From positions 306,342,509 to 306,406,508 of the forward strand of contig CM077671.1 of assembly GCA_039707655.1 (NCBI GenBank): a DNA stretch of 64,000 nt, in the 5' to 3' direction. The DNA is from Elymus sibiricus. Its lineage: Eukaryota; Streptophyta; Magnoliopsida; Poales; Poaceae. Under the pieces are notes generated by a model. That model did no database searches and was not told the origin of the DNA. It saw only the letters and a program-made list of their open reading frames with translations. A program made the position numbers and the translations under genes. Below are positions 9,234 to 22,100 of the stretch, piece by piece. Each line of letters opens with the position of its first letter. Positions within the stretch are counted from its first letter, which is position 1.

Positions 9234-12014
9234 AGTTATCTTTAAAAAAAATTCTTTAAACTTTCTATTTATTTTTAATAACATGATTATTGCCTCTGTA
9301 ATTATTATGTTTTTTTGTTTAAATTAGTGTTTGAGCCAAGTAAAGCCTTTGGGATGACTCACAAGATGAGTAGAATCGATGTTGAAACAAAACAGAAACT
9401 TTTGACTCCAGTACAGGAATTTTCATTTTTTGCTGAAGCGTGATAATGAGCTTAAATTTCTACACAGTGTTGCTATACAAATTTTAGAGGTTGTAATAAT
9501 TTTTCAGAATGTTTAGAGTTATATAAGTATAAGATCTCTACATATTTCTACAGACTATTCCGTTTTAGACAGATTCTGTTTTTTGCTTGCATAGTTGCTT
9601 GTTTTGATTATGCTATGGATTGTATTGGGGGGTATAAGCCATGGATAAGTTAGAAGACAGTACCTATTATGAAATTATAAAATAATAATCAATTTATAAC
9701 AGTACCTAAAGTATGCAATATGTTTCTTATACTAACGGATCTCACGAAGTTTTGTTGAGTTTTGTGTGATTGAAGTTTTCAAGTTTTGGGTGTTATTATG
9801 ATGGACCACGGAATAAGGAGTAGCAAGAGCCTAAGCTTGGGGGTTCACAAGGCACTCGAAGGTAATATTTTAAAGGAGACTCAAGCGTCTAAGCTTGGGT
9901 ATGCCCCGGAAGGCATCCCCTCGTTCGTCTCAATCCATCGGTATGTCACTTGAAGCTATATTTTTATTCGTCACATGATATGAGTTTTGCTTGGAGCATC
10001 ATTTGCTTTTGTTTGATTTTACTTTAAGTTTGCCACGATCATTATTTCCTGGACACGCCTATTTAAGAGAGACACACCTTCATCATAATTTGTTAGAATA
10101 CTCTATGTGCTTCACTTATATCTTTTGAGCTTAGCAGTTGTAGTACTTCACTCATATCTTTTTGAGCACGGTGGCGTGTAGATTTTGTAGAAATGATTTC
10201 ACTCTCGTTCTTCACTTATATTTGTTTGAGAGTTAATAAATAATGACGGTAATTTGCATGGGTCATATGACTAGTCCAAAAATATTAGGTATTCAATGAG
10301 TGATAATCAAAACCATCAAGTAGCACATACAGAGAAATCGTGGGTTAATGATATTGATGTGATAATATGAAATAGGTGTGAGTCCATAATTGTTAATCCG
10401 TAGAAGTGTCGATATTAAGAAAGGCTGACCTTTTTTTTCATCTAAAAATTAAAGAGGCATGGTGATGATGTGTGAGCATTTCTATTCCTCGTTGAAATCC
10501 TAGTGTTGTTTCAGATCGGAAGCGCGCGATGGTTCACTCCTACCAACCTCTTCCCTCGGGGCATGCGAGTAGTACTTTGATCTATGATAAAACTAATAAA
10601 ACTTTGCAATAAGTATATGAGTTCTTTATGACTAATGTGAAACCATGGACATACGCAATCTCACCTTCTCATATTTGCTAGCCTCTTCGGTACCGTGCAT
10701 TGCCCATTCTCACCTCGAGTATCGGTGCAACTTTCGCTGGTGCATCCAAACCCCGTGACATGATACACTCTGTTGCACATAAGCCTTATTATATCTTCCT
10801 CAAAATAGCCACCATACCTACCTATCATGGCATTTCCATAGCCATTCCGAGATATATTGCCATGCAAATTCCATCATCACTTCACATGACTAGTTTGTTC
10901 ATCATCATATTGCTTTGCATGATCATATAGAGCTGACATAGTGTTTGTGGCAAAGCCACCGTTCACCATATTTTTGATACATGTCACGCTAGATCATTGC
11001 ATATCCTTGTACACTGCCAGAGGCATTCATACAGAGTCATATCTTCATATTAGTTCTCCATATTGAGTTTTAAGTAAATAAAAGTGTGATGATCATCATT
11101 ATTAGAGCATTGTCCCAGTGAGGAAAGAATGATGGATACTATGGTTCTCCCACAAGTCGAGATGAGACTCCGAACGAAAAATAAAGATGGGGGAGGCCAA
11201 AAGAGCCCACCATTCGAAAAAAATGAATGAGAGAAAATGAGGGAAGGGACTTTGCTACTATCTTTCACCACACTTGTGCCTCAAAGTGGCACTATGCTCT
11301 TCATGTAGAGAGTCTCATGATATATCATTTTCATATGCTAGTGGGAATTACCTATTCATTATTACAAACTTGGCTTGTATATTCCTACGACGGGCTTCCT
11401 CAAATGCCCGAGGTCTTCATGAGCAAGCAAGTTGGATGCACACCCCACTTAGCTTAATTTGAGCTTTCATACACTTATAGCTCTAGTGCAACATTTGCAT
11501 GGCAATCCCTACTCCTCGCATTGACATCTATCGATGGGCATCTCCGTAGCCCATTGGTACGCCTAGTTGATGTGAGACTATCTTCTCCACCTTTTTAGCC
11601 CTTTTGATATCTACCACCATACTCTATTCCACCTAAATGCTATGTCCAAAGGCTCACGCTCATGTATTGCGTGAAGAATAAAAAGTTGATGCATATTGAA
11701 AAAGTACGATACAATTGCCTGACTTGGACACCGTGGTGCTTAATATTTGTATTAATATGGTGAAGATGGATCCATGCCTTGCTAATATAATAAGATGAAT
11801 GGGGGGTAAACATTCCTTAAGGATCGTATACTTTTAAGGATTGATGATTTTGTTTCTTACACTTTAAATATTGCTATGTTAATATTTGTTGATTCATCTT
11901 TTCTCAATGAGCATACATGCATAAGATTACATAATGGATAGCATGTCACATCAAAAATTCTATTCTTATCATTTACCAACTCGAGGACGAGCAGGAATTA
12001 AGCTTGGGGATGCT
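9234..12014 (+). other. Non-coding interior of element B
   Basis: There are 2.8 kb between the post-ORF block and the 3' LTR with no recognisable pol domain. The short open frames here are unrelated to known families. The stretch around 9330-9450 is similar to 15070-15190 of element C (AAGATGAGTAGAA and ATTTTCATTTTTT in the same order), so B and C share this interior in part. CTCGAGGACGAGCAGG and the AAGCTTGGGGATG purine-rich stretch precede the LTR and probably include the polypurine tract. Confidence 0.7.
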
Positions 12015-12417
12015 CAATACGTCTCCAACGTATCTACAATTTTTTATTGTTCCATGCTGATATATTATCAATCTAGGATACTTTTTGGGTCTTTATTTAC
12101 CAATTTATAATATTTTTTAGCACTAACCTATTGACCCAATGCCCAGTGCCAGTTGTTGTTTTCTGCATGTCTTTTACTTTCAAGGTTTACAGTACCAAAT
12201 GAAGTCCAATTGCCACGAAACTTTTTGATGATTTTTTTTGGACCAAAAGAAGACCTGGAAGCTTCAGAAGGAGGCCGGGAGGTGCACGAGGGCCCCACCA
12301 CACATCAGTGCACGCCCAAGGGGGGGCGCCCTGATATGTGGTGGCCCCCTCGTGGTTCTCCCAACGCCCCTCTCTGGCCTATAATTTCTCTAATATTGCA
12401 AAAAACCCAGAAGCAGT
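12015..12417 (+). repeat. Truncated 3' LTR of element B
   Basis: It is collinear with the first 400 bp of the LTR at 6235, but the terminal TG is mutated to CA (CAATACG). It is cut at AAGCAGT, where the related LTR continues with CCCGAAACC. Element C starts on the next base. Confidence 0.83.
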
Positions 12418-13988
12418 TGATACGTCTCCAACGTATCTATAATTTTTGCTTGTTCCATGCTGTTATATTATCATTCTTGGATGTTTTACAATCATTTTAT
12501 AGCAACTTTATATCATTTTTTGGGACTAACCTATTGACATAGTACCAAAGTGCCAGTTGCTGTTTTTGCTTGTTTTTTATTTCGCAGAATATCAGTACCA
12601 AACGGAGTCCAATCGCGACGAAACTTTTTGGAGATTTTTTTGGACCAGAAGACACTCAGTGGGCCAAAGAAGTGCCAGAGAGGTGGGCCATGGAGACCAC
12701 AGCCCACTAGGGCGCTAGAGGCACCAGGCGCGCCCTGATGGGTTGTGCCCTCCTCGGGGACCCTCTCCACCGCCTCTGATGCCTATAAATTCCCAAATAT
12801 TCCAGAAACCCTAAGGGAGTCGATGAAAAACACATCCAGCCGCCGCAAGTTCCAGAGCCTTGAGATCCAATCTAACACCATCACGGAGGGGTTCATTATC
12901 CTCATTGGCGCCTCTCCGATGATGTGTGAGTAGTCCACCATAGACCTACGGGTCCGTAGGCAGTAGCTAGATGTCTTCCTCTCTCTCTCTTTTGATTCTC
13001 AATACAATGGTCTCTTGGAGATCTATTTGATGTAAACTTTTGCTGTGTGTTTGTTGGGATCCGATGAATTTTGAGTTCATGATCAGTTTCTATCCATGAA
13101 TATTATTTGAGTCTTCTTTGATCTCTTATATGCATGATTACTTATAGCCTCGTATTTCTTCTTTGAATCTTTGGTTTAGTTAGGCCGACTAGATCGATTT
13201 TTCTTGCCATGCGAAGAGGTGCTTTGTGATGGGTTCGATCTTGCGGTGTCCTCTCCCAGTGACAGAAGGGGCAGTGAGGCACGCATGTATCGTTGCTATT
13301 AAGGATAACAAGATGGGGTCTATTCTTACATGAATAGATCTTGTCTACATCATGTCATCGTTCTCATTGCATTACCCCGTTTTCCATGAACTTAATACAC
13401 TAGATGCATGTTGGATAGCGGTCGATGTATGGAGTAATAGTGGTAGATGCAGGCAGGAGTCGGTCTACTTATCTTGGACGTGATACCTATATAATGATCA
13501 TCGCCTTGGATATCGTCATGATTATTTGATCTTCTATCAATTTCCCAACAGTAATTTGTTCACCCCCCGTGTGCTATACTCATGAGAGAAGCCACTAGTG
13601 AAACCTACGGACCCCGGGTCTACTTTTCCAACATATTGCTTTCCGATCTATCTTTTTGCTGCTTTTTTTCAGATCTATTATTCCAAAAACCCAAAAATAT
13701 ATTGCTGCACTTTTTATTTGCTCTTTTTATTTTGTGTTCTTGAGAGATCTATCGCTCCAATCTATCACTACCTAATCTATCTTTTTACCGTAGAGAGATT
13801 GACAACCTCTCTTTCGCGTCGGGTTGCAAGTATTTGTTCTTTGTGTGCAGGTGTTGTTTATTAGGTGGCGGTGATCCTCCTACCGGTTCGATACCTTGGT
13901 TTCATAACTAAGGGAAATACTTACCGTCGCTGTGCTGCATCATCCCTTCCTCTTTGGAGAAATACCGACGCAGTCTCAAGCCACATCA
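12418..13988 (+). repeat. 5' LTR of element C
   Basis: This LTR is 1571 bp, begins TGATACGTCTCCAACG and ends CCACATCA. It shares the first 30 or so bases with the element B LTR, then diverges, while stretches such as the GGTGTGTTTGTTGGGATCC region remain similar. It contains CGCGCCCTGATGGG and a CCTATAAATTC TATA-like box near 12780. Confidence 0.85.
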
Positions 13989-13998
13989 AAGGAATTTC

Positions 13999-14016
13999 TG
14001 GCGCCGTTGCCAGGGA
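13999..14016 (+). other. Primer-binding site of element C (one substitution)
   Basis: TGGCGCCGTTGCCAGGGA differs from the tRNA-Asp complement at one base (A for G). It lies 10 bases after the LTR. Confidence 0.82.
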
Positions 14017-14228
14017 GGAAGCGGTCTCTTCTACGTGCCAATCTCTGGTGCCGATGAGACACCATCATCATCTACCAGGTTCCTAATCACAAATCTCGTC
14101 TCCTTGCAATTACATTATTTGCCATTTGCCTCTCGTTTTCCTCTCCCCCACTTCACCCAATTTGCCGTTTTATTCGCCCTCTTTTTCGTTTGCCTTTTTC
14201 TCGTCAGATCTCTTGTTTGCTTGTCATC

Positions 14229-14924
14229 ATGAGTGATTTTGGTATGGCAGAAACAGATGATGGCAGAACTCCTAATATTGGACATTCTGGTAATCTGGAT
14301 GCTAAAACTTTTGTTTTGGCGCAAGGGAACATTATAGGAAAAGAAACTATCCAAGAATTTTTCAATTGCGTTGGGAATTTGACTCTCGATGATACTCCTA
14401 TACTGAAAAGAACTAAAACTTATGCGGAAGCTATTTCAGCACTAGTTCTGAAACTTGAAAATAGGTTTATTCGTACCCATCCTACTTTGCAAAGATTGTT
14501 TTATGAGCTACCCGTCATAAAGAATCCCAAAGCTAAGAAGTTAGCCACCCTTGTTCTCATGAATGAATTTGATCATATAGTACGGGAAGCTAGGGAGATC
14601 TTTGATTTCTATGGTATGAGCCGTGAAAAACCAGTAATAGGAGAGATCCTTTACAATAGTGATTACATGTTGAGACATTTGCTTGTAAATAATCAAATTT
14701 TTGATGAGGATCTCAAAAAGGATGTCCCCGTTTTAGATATGATCCAACAAGTTTTCAATGATGTAAATCGACAATATTCTTGGATTGTGGCCGGGGATCA
14801 AAGGGGGTACGTAGATGGACAACTTAATAGTCCTAAGGTTTCTATGTACGATGTGTTTCAAGTTTTATTTGCAAAACCTCTTGACAAAAACACCTCTACC
14901 ACAACCAAAGATGACAATACTTGA
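14229..14924 (+). CDS. Uncharacterised ORF of element C (232 aa)
   Basis: It is an intact ORF from ATG 14229 (first residues MSDFGMAETDD) to TGA 14922-14924. The protein is hydrophilic, rich in Asn, Asp, Leu and Lys, with predicted helical stretches (for example around residues 45-140). It has no retropepsin DTG/DLG motif, zinc knuckle or YVDD motif. By position, just after the primer site, it stands where gag would be, so a gag-like role is possible but not shown by sequence. The last codons fall inside the 80-bp block shared with element B. It is uninterrupted although most neighbouring transposon genes are broken, so the copy may be young. Confidence 0.7.
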   Translation: MSDFGMAETDDGRTPNIGHSGNLDAKTFVLAQGNIIGKETIQEFFNCVGNLTLDDTPILKRTKTYAEAISALVLKLENRFIRTHPTLQRLFYELPVIKNPKAKKLATLVLMNEFDHIVREAREIFDFYGMSREKPVIGEILYNSDYMLRHLLVNNQIFDEDLKKDVPVLDMIQQVFNDVNRQYSWIVAGDQRGYVDGQLNSPKVSMYDVFQVLFAKPLDKNTSTTTKDDNT

Positions 14925-14986
14925 AACTATGCGTTATGCCTAGCTAGGGGCGTAAAACGATAGCGCTTGTTGGGAGGCAACCCAAT
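14907..14986 (+). repeat. 80-bp conserved post-ORF block (copy in element C)
   Basis: The partner of 9154-9233, with two mismatches (G for A at two sites). Similarity continues weakly downstream, while the coding sequence upstream is unrelated. Confidence 0.85.
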
Positions 14987-17331
14987 GAATAAATTTATTT
15001 TTGTCTTTTCCTTTCTGTTTTTGAGTGTTGACACAATTATGCCTCTGTTATGATTGTGTTTTTATGTTTTATTTAGTGTTTCTGCCAAGTAGAACCTTTA
15101 GGATGATTCATAAGATGAGTAGAAACAATGCTGAATCTGAAACAGAAACTTTGCCTCCAGTGTTCGAATTTTCATTTTTTACTGGAGTATGGTTATAGTG
15201 CAGATTACTACAGACTGTTCTGTTTAAGACAGATTCTGTTTTCGTTGCATTGTGTGCTTGTTTTGATGAATCTATGGGTTGTATTGAAGGGTATGAGCCA
15301 TGGTAAAGTTAAAATACAGTAGGTATAATGCAATAATAAAATTTGAATGGGTTTGCAACAGTACTTAAAGTAGTGATTTGCTTTATTATACTAACGGATC
15401 TCACGAAGATTTTGTTGAGTTTTGTGTGATTGAAGTTTTCAAGTTTTGGGTGAGATCACGATGGATGAAGGAATAAGGAGTGAAAAGAGCCTAAGCTTAG
15501 GGATGCTACAGCACCCACAAGATATATCCAAAGAGAAACAAGCAACTAAGCTTGGGGATTCCCCCGAGTGGCATCCCCTCTTTCTTCTAACGACCATCAG
15601 TATTTTACTTGGAGCTATATTTTTATTCGTCACATATCATGAGTTTTGCTTGGAGCGTCTTGTATCATTTGAGTCTTTGATTGCTTTGCTTGTTAGTTTT
15701 TCACTTGTATCCTTGCTGGACGCACCTATTTGAGAGAACCAAAATTATGCTATGATTTGTTAGAATTGTTCTATATGCTTCACTTAAACTTTTTGAGCTA
15801 TAGAATTGCTCTAGTGCTTCACTTATATCTTGTTGAGCACGGTGTGCTAGGAATTTTTTGTAGAAATACTCTCATGCTTCACTTAGATTAATTTGAGAGT
15901 TAGTAATTTTTGAATAAATCCTCTCATGCTTCACTTATACTATTTTGAGAGATGAAACTTCTATGCTCATGTGCTTCACTTAAATTTGTTTGAGCTTGTC
16001 AAAAGCAATGGCAATGTATGAAACTAGTCCCAAAGTGATAGATATCCAAGGAGGATATAATAAAAACTTTCATGAAGATCATTGGACAAATTAAACTTGA
16101 TTCCTTGTAATAGTTTTGAGACATGATGATAGTAATATGTGAGTTATGTTAGTGAGTAATTATGCTTTAGTAAGAATATTGGTGTTAAGGTTTGTGATTC
16201 CCTATGAATGCACGAAAGTCAATAGTTATGCAATGAAATTACATCCTACTTATGGTGCATTATTCGGTGTTAGTTATGCTCAATGCTTGCTTATGTGAAT
16301 TTTTGTTTCTCGGTTGGATGCTTCTCAATCTATTTGCTAGCCTCCACTTGTACTAAGTAGAAATACTACTTGTGCATCCAAAATCCTTAAACCAAGTTTT
16401 GCCTTATGAGTCCACCATACCTACCTATATGCGGTATCTCCATGTCGTCCTAAGCAAATTTGTATGTGCCATCTCTAATTTTCAAAATAAATTTCTCTCT
16501 TGTGTGCTCGTACCGCTCATGAAACGGTAGAGGGTGTCCAATATTTTTCCATGCTAGATGTGTTATTCTCAAGATGAGTGTTTATTCACTTGTCATTGCA
16601 TGAGAGTACGGCGGTAATAGGGATGCCCATTCCAGAAATGAAAAAGAAAGAAAAATTAGTTTATGTTGTCAAATAATAAATTCCTTGGAAAGTGTTGGTA
16701 TGGAAGGCAACCGTGGATACGGCCAGCCATGGAATGTGAAAGAATGGTGTAAAAAGGAATAAACTTTATTTTCTGTTTGGGAACCGCCTATGATGTATCT
16801 AGCATGGAAAGTATTGTGAACTACTTTGTCATTTTCGTTGACAGGAAAGGCATTCCACTCAAAATATTTTTCTCTCTTAATTTAAACTTTGAGCTCTGGC
16901 ACCTCTTCAAATCCATACTTCCCTCTCTGAATGGCCTATCTATTTACTTTATGCAATTTTTATTTTTACTTTGTGTCTCCATCTTCTCTTATAAAGCACC
17001 AACTAGGGGGCACTGTGATCTTACTTGAGCATTGGGTGTAGCTAATATTTGAGTGTGTGTCATGAATGGATCAATGGTTGAGCATGATGGGCTAGGGATA
17101 ACTTTCTTTAGTGTTGATATTTTGAAAGACTTGGTTGCTTGTTGGCATGCTTGAGTATTGAAGTCATTATGTTAAAACTAGACTATTGCTTTGAATCATC
17201 TAAAAGTCCAAATGTCCATGCTACAAAAGAAAAGATTATGTGATGAACATGTTAGGCAGCATTCCACATCAAAAATTCTATTTTTATCATTTACCTACTC
17301 GAGGACGAGTAGGAATTAAGCTTGGGGATTC
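14987..17331 (+). other. Non-coding interior of element C
   Basis: No pol domain is found. The stretch 15720-15990 carries a diverged tandem theme (TGCTTCACTTA...TTTGAG) repeated about six times, spaced roughly 45-65 bp. A similar theme occurs in element B near 10110-10230. The CTCGAGGACGAGTAGG and AAGCTTGGGGATTC segments precede the 3' LTR. Confidence 0.7.
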
Positions 17332-18894
17332 TGATACGTCTCCAACGTATCTATAATTTTTGCTTGTTCCATGCTGTTATATTATCATTCTTGGATGTTT
17401 TACAATCATTTTATAGCAACTTTATATCATTTTTTGCGACTAACCTATTGACATAGTGCCAAAGTGCCAGTTGCTGTTTTTGCTTGTTTTTTTACTTCGT
17501 AGAATATCAGTACCAAACGGAGTCCAATCGCGACGAAACTTTTTGGAGATTTTTTTTGGACCAGAAGACACCCAGTGGGCCAAAGAAGTGCCAGAGAGGT
17601 GGGCCGTGGAGACCACAACCCACCAGGGCGTGCTAGAGGCCCCAGGCGCGCCCTGATGGGTTGTGCCCTCCTCGAGGACCCTCTCCACCGCCTCTGATGC
17701 CTATAAATTCCCAAATATTCCAGAAACCCTAAGGGAGTCGACGAAAAACACATCCAGCCGCCGCAAGTTCCAGAGCCTCGAGATCCAATCTAACACCATC
17801 ACAGAGGGGTTAATTATCCTCATTGGTGGCTCTTCAATGATGCTTGAGTACTCCACCATAGACCTATGGGTCCGTAGGCAGTAGCTAGATGGCTTCCTCT
17901 CTCTCTTTTGATTCCAATACAATGGTCTCTTGGAGATCTATTTGATGTAAACTTTTGCGGTGTGTTTGTTGGGATCCGATGAATTTTGAGTTCATGATCA
18001 GTTTCTATCCATGAATATTATTTGAGTCTTCTTTGATCTCTTATATGCATGATTACTTATAGCCTCGTATTTCTTCATCGAAACTTTGGTTTAGTTAGGC
18101 CGACTAGATCGATTTTTCTTGCCATGGGAAGAGGTGCTTTGTGATGGGTTCGGTCTTGCGGTGTCCTCTCCCAGTGACAGAAGGGGCAGCGAGGCACGCA
18201 TGTATCATTGCTATTAAGGATAACAAGATGGGGTCTATTCCTACATGAATAGATCTTTTCTACATCATGTCATCGTTCTTATGGCATTACTCCGTTTTCC
18301 ATGAAATTAATACACTAGATGCATGCTGGATAGCAGTCGATGTGTGGAGTAATAGTGGTAGATGCAGGCAGGAGTCGGTCTACTTATCTTGGACGTGATG
18401 CCTATATAATGATCATCGCCTTGGATATCGTCATGATTATTTGATCTTCTATCAATTGCCCAACTGTAATTTGTTCACCCACCGTGTGCTATACTCATGA
18501 GAGAAGCCACTAGTGAAACCTACGACCCCCGGGTCTACTTTTCCAACATATTGCTTTCTGATCTATCTTTTTGCCGCTTTTGTTTTCAGATCTATTATTC
18601 CAAAAACCCAAAAATATATTGCTGCACTTTTTATTTGCTCTTTTTATTTTGTGTTCTTGAGAGATCTATCTCTCCAATCTATCACTACCTAATCTATCTT
18701 TTTACCGTAGAGAGATTGACAAACTCTCTTTCGCGTCGGGTTGCAAGTATTTGGTCTTTGTGTGTAGGTGCTATTTATTAGTTGGTGGTGATCCTCCTAC
18801 TGGTTCGATACCTTGGTTTCATAACTGAGGGAAATACTTACCGTCGCTGTGCTGCATCATCCCTTCCTCTTTGGGGAAATACCGACGCAGTCTC
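17332..18894 (+). repeat. 3' LTR of element C, missing its last bases
   Basis: It is collinear with 12418-13977 with scattered substitutions. It stops at GCAGTCTC, whereas the 5' LTR continues AAGCCACATCA. The following GGGGGGTGGGCATGCC belongs to the solo LTR. Confidence 0.85.
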
Positions 18895-19157
18895 GGGGGG
18901 TGGGCATGCCACCTGAGCTCGTGGCTCCCTTGTGCCCCCTCCAGTAGTTCTCATCGCCAATATTTTTTATATATTCTAGAAATATTTTTCATAAATTTTC
19001 AGCAATCCAAGAACTTGTATTTCTGCACAGAAACAACACCATGGTAGTTCTGTTGAAAACAACGTTAGTCCGGGTTAGTTTCATTCAAATCATGCAAATT
19101 TGAGTCCAAAACAAGAGCAAAAGTGCTTGGAAAAGTAGATACGTTTGGGACGTATCA
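18895..19157 (-). repeat. Solo LTR, part 2 (gypsy-like)
   Basis: This completes the LTR begun at 4619. It runs from the GC-rich middle through the AATATTTTTTATATATTC stretch to GTATCA at 19157, matching the equivalent end of the LTR at 3121-4524 (ATTCTGCTGAAA-like and AGTAGATACGTT-like segments). It follows element C after a GGGGGG run and is itself followed by LINE sequence. Confidence 0.8.
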
Positions 19158-22100
19158 TGCCTCAACCTTTCCATCACGTGAATGGTTTGCCGAAATTGCT
19201 AATCTTGTAGACACTTCCTAAATGTTAGCATGAAAGGATTTGGGGGAAATTAGGTGATCAGAATCAATTGTTGGGGTGAAGGACCCTATAAGATTCTAGA
19301 TATTGCAGAATTTACTGATAAGAGGACCTCTTTGGCGTATCATATTGGTTTTGAGCTAGAAAAAATGTAGGAGGAGGTAGGGCACTTGATTGATGGGGCA
19401 TCAACTCACTATTTTGAGTTTAGCAAGGAACTGCAAAAAATAAGGCAACGAGCTTAAAAGGGAAAACAAATGCGTAACCAGATGGATCGATTTTGCATAG
19501 AGCTAGTAGTGGGGGGGGGGAGGGTGTAAAGCATAAAAAATTAAGTACATAAGAAGTTGAATGTGTGACTTTAGGCCAACCTAGTCAAGATAGGAGAATG
19601 GAGTAGGAGCTTAGGGACAGGATGCCAACTATGGAAAAAATGAAGGAATTAGGAAGAGAGCATACTAGAGAATTGGATAATGTGGATTTTGAGCAAAAGA
19701 ATGATGTTTCAGAGCCAATGGATATTGAGAGAAATCAGGAAAAGGGAGGGGACACAATATATGTCAAATCAGATGGAAGGCATGGGGGATAATGGCAATA
19801 TCTCACTAGAAATGGATGGGATGGATTATACATATGTTGATACTCATGAAAGTAAGCTGGCATAAAATACACAAGGAATACATACGCAGAGGAAGTTGAG
19901 TCAGAAATGTCTGAAAGTGAATAAATTGCAAATACAGTAACCCGAGAAGCAGATGTACAAAAGAAGATTGAACAACTTGGGCCAAAGGAAACCAAGAGAG
20001 GGATTAAATTCAAAGAAAACATTGTAGAAGAGAGGAAGCCAATCATTAGAACAGACGCTGATGAGAACATGATTGGACAAGGCTATGGAGAGGGCTAGCC
20101 TTCAGGACCTGGGCTTTTTGCAAGGTAAGCATAAGGAAACTCTTCTCTTAATTCTACACATAAAACTCTCCTGGATTTTGCTGATAAATTGGTATTTAAG
20201 TTAGAAAGTTCTAGTAGATAGATTGATAGTTCAATAGATGTTATTAAGAAATTAGAGCAAGCTAGAGTTGACCTATTTGTAGCTGGTAAATACAAACATG
20301 ATTTATTGCGTTCTATTGAGGGCCAAGAGCTGGAGGGTTCTGGTTCTAGGTATATTTTAGAGATGGAGTTAGAGGTAGATCAGTTAGATGCAGATGATTT
20401 TGATAGAGATATTGAGGCATTGGTTAAGTGCATTGAATGGTACTAATATTCACATATTTAATAAAATAGGAAAATAGGGGGTAGCAAAGTTATAATAGAG
20501 AGTAGAATAAATAAGAGTATGGCACTGTAGAAAACTAAGAAGCAAAATTATGAGCATAGATTTTTTTGATAGTTTCAGTAGAGGGGGTGATTTCACTTGG
20601 GTATTCTCTCTTACTAAGGGTTTTGTTGGTGAGATTACTTAATATGGTATGTTTGATGTTTTGGAAAAAGATATTGGTTTGTTTTATGTTAGATGCTTAG
20701 TCCAGAATAATATTACTGGTGTTATCTCGAATATAGTTTCTCTATATGGAGTTGTTCATACTGTAGATGAAGAGAGTGTCCTAGTAGAGCTAGTTCATCT
20801 CCTGGGTAGTAACAAATTTCGTTTTGTGGTAGGAGGTGTTTTCAACATTATCAAAAGAATACCTGTGAGTAATAAAAGAAGGAAATTAAGTTAGTGGTCT
20901 GTCATGTTTAATGTTTTTATTCAATATAGTGAGTTGAGGGTGATAGAGAAAACTGGGAGGAGATATACCTGGTCTAATAAGCATGAAGACCATGTTTTAA
21001 AAAGGCTTGATAAAGTTCTTGTCAGTATAAGGTCGGAGGAGATATTTCTTAGAGTTAATGTTTTTAGTTTACCCATGATCATGTCTGATCATACCCTGCT
21101 AGTTATGTCTCTTTGCTTTGGTCAGACTATTTCTACTAGGCCTTTTAGATTTGAACTTTACTGGTTACTTAGACTTGATTTATATGTGGTGACTAATGCC
21201 TGGAGTAAAGAGTATTGTGATAGATCCTTTTTGATAAATGCCAAAACAAAAATAGAATGTTAGGAGGGTGACTAAGGGTCGGAATATGAATTAGATTGCT
21301 CAGAACAAGAAAGAGAAGAAACAACTGATGGAGGATGTAGATGTTATCAATAAAGAGAGTGAACTTCTAGGTTTAACTACTCATAAATACTCTCTCAAGA
21401 AAATGTTAGAAGGAAAAAATAAATATAATTGTCAAGGAAGATGAGATACATGGATGCAGAGAGCTAAAGAACAACATTTATTACTAAGGAATGCTCCTAC
21501 AGCTTATTTTATTGCTAAAATCAATGGTTGAAGGACGAACAACTTTTTTGTTTCTCTCAACAAGGGTAATAGAGACATTTGAGGGGATGTGAATGTACTT
21601 AGATATGCACTGAGTTTTACAAATCTCTTTTTGGTCAAGATAATAGGAGTGCTTTTATTCATTTGGATGTTCTCTCAAAGAGGGTAATAGAGCCATATGA
21701 GGGGATGTGAATGTACTTAGATATGAACCGAGTTTTACAAATCTCTTTTTGGTTAGGATAATTAGGAGTGCTTTTATTCATTTGGATGTTTTTGTACCTT
21801 GTGTGTTAGATGATTCTGATACAAAGAAGTTGGTTTTTGATTTTACTTTAGATAAGATCTAAGTAGCTTGATTCCATATGAAGCATAATAAGTCTTCTGG
21901 ACCTGATGGCCTTCCAGCAAAGTTCTGTCAATATTTTTGGCATTTTTTTTCTTAGAGGAGGAGATTTGTTTAATTTTTTTAATGACTTTTTATGGAAGGA
22001 TTGACTTAGCTAGATTGAATTATGGAGTAATAGCTTTAATTCCTAAAGCACGGGGGCTTTTGTACGACTGATGTGAGTGTGAAATTAATTCCTAAGTAGG

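Larger units (their letters stand above)
5838..12417 (+). mobile_element. Non-autonomous gypsy-like element B (recombinant, truncated)
   Basis: The structure is LTR fragment (5838-5881), 3' internal remnant (5882-6234), full LTR (6235-7800), tRNA-Asp primer site (7812), gag-protease-like frame (8020-9171), a long non-coding interior (9234-12014), then a truncated LTR (12015-12417). No reverse transcriptase or integrase is encoded. The order LTR-internal-LTR-internal-LTR with a large internal deletion points to recombination between copies. The right end is cut by element C at 12418, and the missing LTR remainder is not found beyond C. Confidence 0.82.
12418..18894 (+). mobile_element. Non-autonomous gypsy-like element C
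   Basis: It has a 5' LTR (12418-13988), a tRNA-Asp type primer site, one ORF of 232 codons (14229-14924), about 2.4 kb of non-coding interior, and a 3' LTR (17332-18894). The two LTRs are very similar over their length. No reverse transcriptase, integrase or protease motif is present. The 3' LTR ends at GCAGTCTC, about 11 bases short of the end seen in the 5' LTR, and abuts the solo LTR through a GGGGGG run. No target duplication can be identified, consistent with a deletion at the right border. Confidence 0.85.

Noticed and set aside
7812..14016. Possible tRNA-Asp genes at the GGCGCCGTTGCCGGGG sites
   Set aside because: Only the 18 bases complementary to the tRNA 3' end are present, each just inside an LTR. 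They are primer sites, not tRNA genes.
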